NCBI GenBank assembly: GCA_002293965.1
Contig: DBEG01000037.1
Location: 1-11,461, forward strand
Length of the DNA stretch: 11,461 nucleotides
Source: Actinobacteria bacterium UBA912
GTDB lineage: Bacteria; Actinomycetota; Coriobacteriia; Anaerosomatales; UBA912
Direction of reading: 5' to 3'
The translations under genes and the position numbers were made by a program. The notes beneath the pieces were generated by a model. That model searched no databases and had not been told where the DNA came from. It saw only the letters and a program-made list of their open reading frames with translations. Every line of letters starts with the position of its first letter. The first letter of the stretch is position 1. Below are positions 6,759-11,461 of the stretch, piece after piece.

Positions 6759-7991
6759 ATGCATCTGGAAACGATGGAACGCACAGACACACTCAACGAC
6801 GGGATCGCTGCACGCGTTGGGGCTTTCATCGAAAGACGCGATTCACTCAAAGACGCCGACCGATACTTCTATCTGAAAGCCATCTCGGGGGCCACAAACA
6901 ATCGAGTCCGCACTTCGGACGGCTCCGAATACATCATGCTCGCCTCATACAGCTACCTGGGTCTGATCGGACATCCCAGGATCGATGAGGCCGCCAAGCG
7001 CGCCATCGAAACGTATGGCACAGGAGCAGGAGGAGTTCGACTCCTCACAGGGACTATGGATCTCCACGAACAACTTGAGGCCCGGATCGCGGCGTTCAGC
7101 GGCCGTGAGGACGCCTGCGTCTATTCGAGTGGCTATGTTACCAACCTAGCCATCATCACGGGGCTTACTGGTCCTGGTGACCTTGTGCTCATGGACAAAC
7201 TCGACCACGCCTCGATCGTCGACGGAGCGCTGCTCTCAGGTGCTAAGTGGAAGACGTACAGGCACAACGACATGACGCACCTCGAGCGCCTGCTCTCAGA
7301 GGCGCAGGGGCAATACCAGACCGTTCTCGTTGTCGCTGACTCAGTCTTCTCCATGGACGGCGACATCATGGATCTGCCCCGCACCGTCGAGCTTTGTCGC
7401 CGATATGGCGCGAGGCTGATGGTCGACGAGGCTCATTCGATCGGATCTCTCGGAGCGACGGGTCATGGAGTCGAGGAACACTTCGGCATGCCGGGTGTCA
7501 TCGATCTGAAGATGGGTACGCTCTCCAAGTCGATCCCGTCTGTTGGCGGATATCTGGCTGCATCCAAGGAGATCGTCGACTACCAGAGGCACATGTCCAG
7601 GCCATTCATCTTCTCGGCGGCGTTGCCGCCAGCGCAGGTTGCTGCCGCGATGGCAGCGCTCGATGTGATCGAGGATGAGCCTGAGAGGGTCTCTGCGCTA
7701 CACAGGGTCACCGAGCGCTTCACAGCAGGACTCAAAGCGCAGGGCTGGAACACCATGGATTCAACCACTTGCGTGGTGCCCGTTCTCGTCGGCGAGGAAG
7801 GGCTCACGATGGACTTGACGCGCCTGCTGTTCGACAGTGGAGTCTTCGTGTGTCCGATCGTGCACCCAGCCGTTCCACGCGGGATGGACAGGCTCAGGAC
7901 CTGCCTGATGGCGACGCACACCGACGACGACATCGACACTGCGCTCGCCGCTTTCGAGCGCGCAGGGAAGACTCTCGGCCTTATCGGCTGA
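6759..7991 (+). CDS. PLP-dependent alpha-oxoamine synthase, serine palmitoyltransferase-like
   Basis: Fold-type I PLP enzyme of the family that condenses an amino acid with an acyl thioester and releases CO2 (BioF, Kbl, ALA synthase, serine palmitoyltransferase). The 410 residues show GTGAGGVRLLTGT at 87-99, the PLP-stacking histidine H150 in LDHAS, SMDGD at 198-202, the cofactor aspartate D223 in DEAHS, and the Schiff-base lysine K257 in GTLSK followed by SVGGY. From memory of family sequences, DLHEQLE (101-107), DHASIVDG (149-156), HNDM (169-172), FIFSA (283-287) and LMATHT (383-388) recall the Bacteroides-type serine palmitoyltransferase more than BioF or Kbl. No biotin, threonine-degradation, haem, ACP or ceramide gene is adjacent, so the substrates stay open. 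It appears to be a single-gene transcript with its own promoter. Family membership is near certain; the SPT-like call is moderate. Confidence 0.88.
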   Translation: MHLETMERTDTLNDGIAARVGAFIERRDSLKDADRYFYLKAISGATNNRVRTSDGSEYIMLASYSYLGLIGHPRIDEAAKRAIETYGTGAGGVRLLTGTMDLHEQLEARIAAFSGREDACVYSSGYVTNLAIITGLTGPGDLVLMDKLDHASIVDGALLSGAKWKTYRHNDMTHLERLLSEAQGQYQTVLVVADSVFSMDGDIMDLPRTVELCRRYGARLMVDEAHSIGSLGATGHGVEEHFGMPGVIDLKMGTLSKSIPSVGGYLAASKEIVDYQRHMSRPFIFSAALPPAQVAAAMAALDVIEDEPERVSALHRVTERFTAGLKAQGWNTMDSTTCVVPVLVGEEGLTMDLTRLLFDSGVFVCPIVHPAVPRGMDRLRTCLMATHTDDDIDTALAAFERAGKTLGLIG

Positions 7992-8015
7992 CCGACCGCT
8001 CTTCGCCGAGCAGGT

Positions 8016-8900
8016 TCATTCCATTGCATCCAGGATGCCGTTGATGTCGCGCGGCGACTCTGCTTGCTTATAGCCGGGCACTGACGCTGCGGCCAGCTCG
8101 TCACCGTAGGAAGGAACGCCTTCCTGCTGGTAGTAGATGCCGATAGGCACTGTGCACTCATCGGGCGTGCAGGTAAGTGCGTGGAATGTGCTGAGCGACA
8201 AGTCGAAGGCGGCCGTGCGGTCAGAGGTGTCCCAGCCCCGATCCTCCAGACGCCACACGCGCTCCTTGAACCACTGGAATGTATTGAGCTTGTTCCAGGT
8301 CACGCAAGGCTGGAAGACATCGACCAGTGCGAATCCCTTGTGGGTAAGAGCTGCGATATAGAGCTGGGTGAGATGCGCGATGTCGCCGGCGAAGCCTCGG
8401 GCGATGAAGGTGGCCCCTTCGGCAAGTGCCAGGCCGATCGGATTCACCGGTTGCTCAAGTACGCCTTGTGGCGTGGAGACCGTCTGCATGAGCCGGTCGG
8501 TGGTGGGTGAGGCTTGCCCGGTCGTCAGGCCATAGATCTGGTTGTTATGTGTGATGCATGTCAGGCGCACGTTCCTCCTGGCGGCGTGTACGAAGTGCCC
8601 GAGACCCAGGCCATAGCCATCGCCGTCACCCATCTCGACGATCACCTGAAGGTCGGGGCGGGTCAACGCCAGTCCAGCGGCAGGGGGCAGTGAGCGCCCA
8701 TGAAGTCCATGCATCCCCGCCACGTCGAGGAAGTCAGCGCCATTGCCGTGACAGCCGATGCCCCACACTACACTGAACTCGTGCTTCTCCCAGCCGAGCT
8801 CGGCCAGTGCTCTCCTGAGCGCTTCTGACATCCCGTAGTTGCCACATCCCGGGCACCAGGTCGGCTTCACTGAGGTCATGAAATCCTTTGGAGTCGGCAT
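8016..8900 (-). CDS. korB: 2-oxoacid:ferredoxin oxidoreductase, beta subunit
   Basis: Thiamine-diphosphate and 4Fe-4S subunit of an enzyme that oxidatively decarboxylates a 2-oxoacid with CoA and reduces ferredoxin. The 294 residues show CPGCG with C16 and C19, then C50 and C199. This spacing is close to the four cluster ligands of the archaeal two-subunit enzyme as I remember it. The TPP motif runs from GDGD at 91-94 to NN at 119-120, followed by IYGLTTGQASPTT at 122-134. The frame is open upstream to 8981, inside korA. I chose the ATG at 8900 because it begins one base after the korA stop, has AAGGAGG upstream (spacing 12) and gives the family N-terminus KDF...KPTWCPGCG. An ATG at 8879 is an alternative. 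The substrate (2-oxoglutarate, pyruvate or a branched 2-oxoacid) cannot be fixed from sequence alone. Confidence 0.92.
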   Translation of the reverse strand: MPTPKDFMTSVKPTWCPGCGNYGMSEALRRALAELGWEKHEFSVVWGIGCHGNGADFLDVAGMHGLHGRSLPPAAGLALTRPDLQVIVEMGDGDGYGLGLGHFVHAARRNVRLTCITHNNQIYGLTTGQASPTTDRLMQTVSTPQGVLEQPVNPIGLALAEGATFIARGFAGDIAHLTQLYIAALTHKGFALVDVFQPCVTWNKLNTFQWFKERVWRLEDRGWDTSDRTAAFDLSLSTFHALTCTPDECTVPIGIYYQQEGVPSYGDELAAASVPGYKQAESPRDINGILDAME

Positions 8901-8901
8901 G

Positions 8902-10704
8902 TTACTGGATGACCTCCTTGACCCAACGGGCGATCTGATCGGGGCTGAAAGGCCGCCCATCGTAGCGGTTGAGTGTCTCATCGACGTCGATCAGGCAATG
9001 CTCCCTGATGAGGCCGCGTAACTGACCTGTCATGTTGCCTTCGATGACTGCGGTGCGCCGCGTAGACTCGAGGAACGCACGGACCTCCTCGGCGGGGAAG
9101 GGCCACAGCGTGACGATTTGCAGGATGTTGATCGCGATACCTTCGCGTTGCAGGATGCGCATCGCCTCGAGTGTCGGCATCTTCGTCGAGCCGAAAAGGA
9201 TTATCGAGAGATCGGCTCGATCAGGGCCGAACCGCACCGGCGGGGGAACGAGGTCGCGCGCCAGCTCCAACTTGCGCATGCGCTTCTCGTTCTGGATGAC
9301 GCGGGTGTGCGCGTCTTCGCCACGCGAGCCGAAACCGCGCTCGTCGTGCTCGTAGGAGTTCACGATCTGCTCAGCGCCGATGACCCCGGGAAGGGCACGC
9401 AAGCTGACCCCGGCGGGAGAGTCCTTGTAGCGGGCGTATCTGCCTTGGGGATCGAGGGCCTCGGGGTGTGCGGCGAGGTCGCCTTCGGCGACAAGCAATC
9501 CGCGCTCGATGTTCACTTCCGAGCCGTCGAAGCGCGTCACGGTCCGGCGGTTATCCGAGAGGTAGGTGTCGCCAAGGATGATCACAGGCGTTTGCAGCTG
9601 ATCGGCGAGGTTGAAGGCGCGCCAGGTCAGGTCGAAAGCGTCCTGATGATCGCCAGGGGCGAGCACCACCCGCGGAAACTCCCCCTGGGATGCGTGCAAG
9701 ACGAAGCGCAGGTCGGACTGCTCGGTCCAGGTCGGCATCCCCGTAGCGGGTCCAGGACGCGTGAAAACGCCTACGACGCATGCGGTTTCGCTCACGCCAG
9801 CGAATCCGAGCGCTTCTACCATCAGCGAAAAGCCACCGCCAGAGGTCGCACACATCGCCCTTGTACCGCCGAAGGCAGCACCAATCACCATGTTGATCGC
9901 AGCGATCTCATCCTCGGCGTGTTTTACGACGACGCCCTCTTTCTCGCCGTGGGCAGCCATCAGATGGAGTAGGCTTGAGGCGGGGGTCATCGGATACGCG
10001 CTGTAGAACCCGACACCCGCCGCCATCGCACCGAGGAATATCGCTTCGTTGCCGTCGACAAGCAGGCGCTTGCCATTCTCGGGTACGGGCTGCAGGCGGT
10101 AGGGAAACCCGCACTCGTTCGCACGGGCGTGATCGTAACCGGCCTTTGCGATCGCGACATTCTGTTCGATGATGGCCGGGCCCTTTCGAGCGAATTGAGT
10201 CTCAAGGGATTCCTGTAGCGGCTCGAAGGGAAAACCGATATAGCCAAGCACTGCGCCCAGAGAAGCGGCATTGCGCATGATCGCCGGGCCGCCGACCTCG
10301 GGGACTATGGTCTTCAGGGGCACCGGAACCATACATCGATCGTCCGGGCGCAGGTCCACGATGCCCAGGGAGAGAGGGTCGAAGTCATCAGGGTCGTACA
10401 TGATCGCTCCACCGGTGCCTAATTCGGCTAGATGGAGCTCGATCGTCTCATGATCGAGGGCAACCAAAATGTCTGTATCTAGCACGTGTGAGTTGATCGT
10501 ATCGGTGCCGACCCTGAGGTGGTAGGTGTTGTGGCCACCCTTTATCAGCGAGGGGTACTCTGTCAGATCGAATGTCTCTAAGCCTGATCGGGCAAACAGT
10601 TTCGCGAGCGTCTGACCGGCAGCCTTGATGCCGAAGCCGGCCGGGCCTCCGATCCTGATACGCACTTCGAATCCTTCGGAAGCTTTGAGAGGCAACAACA
10701 TCAT
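8902..10704 (-). CDS. korA: 2-oxoacid:ferredoxin oxidoreductase, fused gamma-alpha subunit
   Basis: Partner of the beta subunit encoded immediately downstream; together they form a cytoplasmic CoA-dependent 2-oxoacid decarboxylase that reduces ferredoxin. Residues about 12-190 are the gamma domain, with GGPAGFGIKAAGQ at 19-31 and SLIKGGHN at 52-59. Residues from about 215 are the alpha (pyrimidine-binding) domain, with YPMTPASS at 237-244, HAEDEIAA at 262-269, TSGGGFSLM at 287-295 and PTWTEQSDL at 324-332. A C-terminal domain lies at about 495-600. The 600-residue length is typical of the gamma-alpha fusion. No ferredoxin-like delta subunit is encoded, as expected for the two-subunit type. 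The start is uncertain: GAGGAG at 10710-10705 abuts the ATG at 10704, so the ATG at 10701, a TTG codon just after it, or the GTG at codon 14 (preceded by GAAGGA) may be used. Confidence 0.92.
   Translation of the reverse strand: MMLLPLKASEGFEVRIRIGGPAGFGIKAAGQTLAKLFARSGLETFDLTEYPSLIKGGHNTYHLRVGTDTINSHVLDTDILVALDHETIELHLAELGTGGAIMYDPDDFDPLSLGIVDLRPDDRCMVPVPLKTIVPEVGGPAIMRNAASLGAVLGYIGFPFEPLQESLETQFARKGPAIIEQNVAIAKAGYDHARANECGFPYRLQPVPENGKRLLVDGNEAIFLGAMAAGVGFYSAYPMTPASSLLHLMAAHGEKEGVVVKHAEDEIAAINMVIGAAFGGTRAMCATSGGGFSLMVEALGFAGVSETACVVGVFTRPGPATGMPTWTEQSDLRFVLHASQGEFPRVVLAPGDHQDAFDLTWRAFNLADQLQTPVIILGDTYLSDNRRTVTRFDGSEVNIERGLLVAEGDLAAHPEALDPQGRYARYKDSPAGVSLRALPGVIGAEQIVNSYEHDERGFGSRGEDAHTRVIQNEKRMRKLELARDLVPPPVRFGPDRADLSIILFGSTKMPTLEAMRILQREGIAINILQIVTLWPFPAEEVRAFLESTRRTAVIEGNMTGQLRGLIREHCLIDVDETLNRYDGRPFSPDQIARWVKEVIQ
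8913..8919 (-). promoter_or_regulatory. Ribosome binding site of korB inside the end of korA
   Basis: On the minus strand AAGGAGG, a near-perfect Shine-Dalgarno, sits 12 bases before the ATG at 8900. A second, weaker site AAAGGA at 8889-8884 lies four bases before the ATG at 8879. Family resemblance of the N-terminus favours 8900, but dual starts are possible. Confidence 0.5.
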
Positions 10705-10723
10705 CTCCTCGATAGCTAGCGGC

Positions 10724-10746
10724 TTCGATCGCTACGTTCGATGCTA
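10724..10746. repeat. Imperfect direct repeat between korA and coaBC
   Basis: TTCGATCGCTA at 10724-10734 and TTCGATGCTA at 10737-10746 are near-identical tandem copies 13 bases apart, differing by one missing base. The second copy runs into the predicted coaBC -10 element. TAGCG at 10717-10721 also pairs with CGCTA at 10730-10734 as a short inverted repeat. They could be a regulator site serving either divergent gene; chance cannot be excluded at this length. Confidence 0.3.
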
Positions 10747-10750
10747 TCAT
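10742..10750 (+). promoter_or_regulatory. Predicted extended -10 promoter of coaBC
   Basis: TGCTATCAT is an extended -10 match, nearly identical to TGGTATCAT before the oxoamine synthase gene. It would start transcription near 10757, about 40 bases before the coaBC ATG. No clear -35 is visible. Confidence 0.4.
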
Positions 10751-10754
10751 CATA
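10749..10754 (-). promoter_or_regulatory. Possible -10 element of korA
   Basis: Read on the minus strand this is TATGAT, one mismatch from TATAAT, lying 45 bases upstream of the korA ATG. No matching -35 was found. It overlaps the plus-strand -10 of coaBC, so the two divergent promoters would exclude each other if both are real. Confidence 0.25.
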
Positions 10755-10795
10755 TTCCACCATAGGCTTGTTATCCCCCAATAGATGGACAGAAG

Positions 10796-11461
10796 ATGCA
10801 CGAATCAACCGACCATAATCGCACCTACAGCAATCCTGACGCGCCTCCCACGCGCAACATCCTTGTCGGCATCACGGGCTGCATAGCTGCGTACAAGGCT
10901 TGCTACATCGTCAGGAGCCTTGTCGCTCAGGGCTTTTCGGTGAAGACCGTCATGACCGAGGCCGCGACCCGCTTCGTGGGCCCCGCGACATTCCGCGCGC
11001 TTACCGGCAATCCTGTGGTCACCTCGATGTGGGAGGACTCGCCATCTGCGCCGGTGCATCACATCGCCCTAGCGCAGGAAGCCGATGTATTCCTGATTGC
11101 ACCCTGCACGGCGAATGTGATTGCCAAACTTGCATCTGGTCGCGCCGATGACATGCTCACCACCACCGCTCTTGCGACGCAAGCACCTATCATCGTTGCT
11201 CCCGCCATGAACACAGCGATGTGGAACTCCGAGGTTACGCAGGCCAACGTAAGCGCCCTTAGACAGCGCGGTGTCATCGTGGTCGATCCGGCGTGTGGCG
11301 AACTGGCATGCGGCGATACCGGCCAAGGACGCCTAGCCGATGTCGATGAGATCATCGATTCCGTCTTGGTCGAACTCCAGCGAACCCGCAGTCTTGCAGG
11401 GGTTCACATACTGGTCACTGCGGGTCCGACTCGCGAACCGATCGACCCCGTGCGCTTCATC
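10796..11461 (+). CDS. coaBC: Phosphopantothenoylcysteine decarboxylase / phosphopantothenate-cysteine ligase (5' part)
   Basis: Bifunctional CoA-synthesis flavoprotein; the frame stays open to the window end, giving 222 residues. The CoaC (decarboxylase) domain covers about residues 20-200. It has the flavin-binding ITGCIAAYK at 26-34, the active-site histidine H89 in HHIALA, PAMNTAMW at 136-143 with N139, and the substrate-clamp ACG with C172 in ELACGDTGQGRL. The CoaB (ligase) domain begins near 203 with HILVTAGPTREPIDPVRFI and is cut by the window edge. An N-terminal stretch of about 19 polar residues precedes the first strand, slightly longer than usual. The Shine-Dalgarno is weak (GGA at 10787-10789, then AGAAG right before the ATG). 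The usual second glycine of ITGGIAAYK is cysteine here. The gene is divergent from korA. Confidence 0.93.
   Translation, partial: MHESTDHNRTYSNPDAPPTRNILVGITGCIAAYKACYIVRSLVAQGFSVKTVMTEAATRFVGPATFRALTGNPVVTSMWEDSPSAPVHHIALAQEADVFLIAPCTANVIAKLASGRADDMLTTTALATQAPIIVAPAMNTAMWNSEVTQANVSALRQRGVIVVDPACGELACGDTGQGRLADVDEIIDSVLVELQRTRSLAGVHILVTAGPTREPIDPVRFI

Noticed and set aside
6694..6988. Small open frames across the leader and start of the oxoamine synthase gene.
   Set aside because: They overlap the strongly supported gene in other frames, lack ribosome sites of comparable quality and show no leader-peptide features such as codon runs.
7992..8015. Possible bidirectional terminator between the convergent oxoamine synthase gene and korB (GCTC/GAGC stem).
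   Set aside because: The stem is only four pairs with a six-base loop and no T-tract on either strand, so it is too weak to call.
8901..8981. Longer korB starting at 8981.
   Set aside because: The extra residues are read out of frame from inside korA and are absent from the family pattern, which begins with KDF...KPxWCPGCG.
9118..9972. 284-codon open frame on the plus strand opposite korA.
   Set aside because: korA shows conserved motifs throughout this interval, whereas the antisense translation is Arg/Gly/Ala/His-rich, unlike any family I recognise, and has no convincing ribosome site.

Overview
This window reads as a stretch of chromosome from a GC-rich, probably anaerobic Gram-positive bacterium. 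The gene order cmk-plsC-ispH-(PDZ/radical SAM, DUF512)-der-plsY-gpsA, together with a ferredoxin-linked 2-oxoacid oxidoreductase, suggests a Coriobacteriia-like actinobacterium or a Clostridia-type relative. That placement is inferred from gene order and composition and has not been tested by any search. Coding density is very high. The longest gap without a gene is 108 bases (6651-6758), and there are no RNA genes, insertion sequences, CRISPR arrays or phage genes that I can see.

Layout. (1) Bases 2-6650 hold one long plus-strand block: the tail of an unidentified gene, then cmk, plsC, ispH, the DUF512 radical SAM gene, der, plsY and gpsA. Five of the seven junctions are 4-base ATGA or GTGA overlaps, so this looks like one translationally coupled operon. 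A possible internal promoter lies in front of der. (2) Bases 6651-8001 hold a separately promoted PLP-dependent alpha-oxoamine synthase. Its leader carries an extended -10 element embedded in an inverted repeat and, further on, a perfect 16-base palindrome. (3) Bases 8016-10704 hold korA-korB on the minus strand, convergent with the previous gene. (4) From 10796 to the window end runs the 5' part of coaBC, divergent from korA across a 91-base intergenic region.

How the genes fit together. GpsA makes sn-glycerol-3-phosphate, PlsY acylates it to lysophosphatidate and PlsC acylates that to phosphatidate, so the block encodes the glycerol-phosphate end of phospholipid synthesis. Only the acyl-phosphate-forming enzyme PlsX is not seen here. 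Cmk supplies CDP/dCDP (and hence CTP for CDP-diacylglycerol), IspH makes isoprenoid precursors, and Der assists 50S ribosome assembly. CoaBC makes 4'-phosphopantetheine for CoA and acyl carriers, and KorAB consumes CoA to make an acyl-CoA plus reduced ferredoxin. The alpha-oxoamine synthase would also use an acyl thioester. By remembered motifs it looks closest to bacterial serine palmitoyltransferases, and it is the least routine gene here.

The window is mostly core metabolism. The points most worth a second look are the SPT-like enzyme and its operator-like leader, the uncharacterised PDZ-radical SAM protein next to der, and a recurring TGnTATC(A/C)T extended -10 motif found in three of the intergenic regions.
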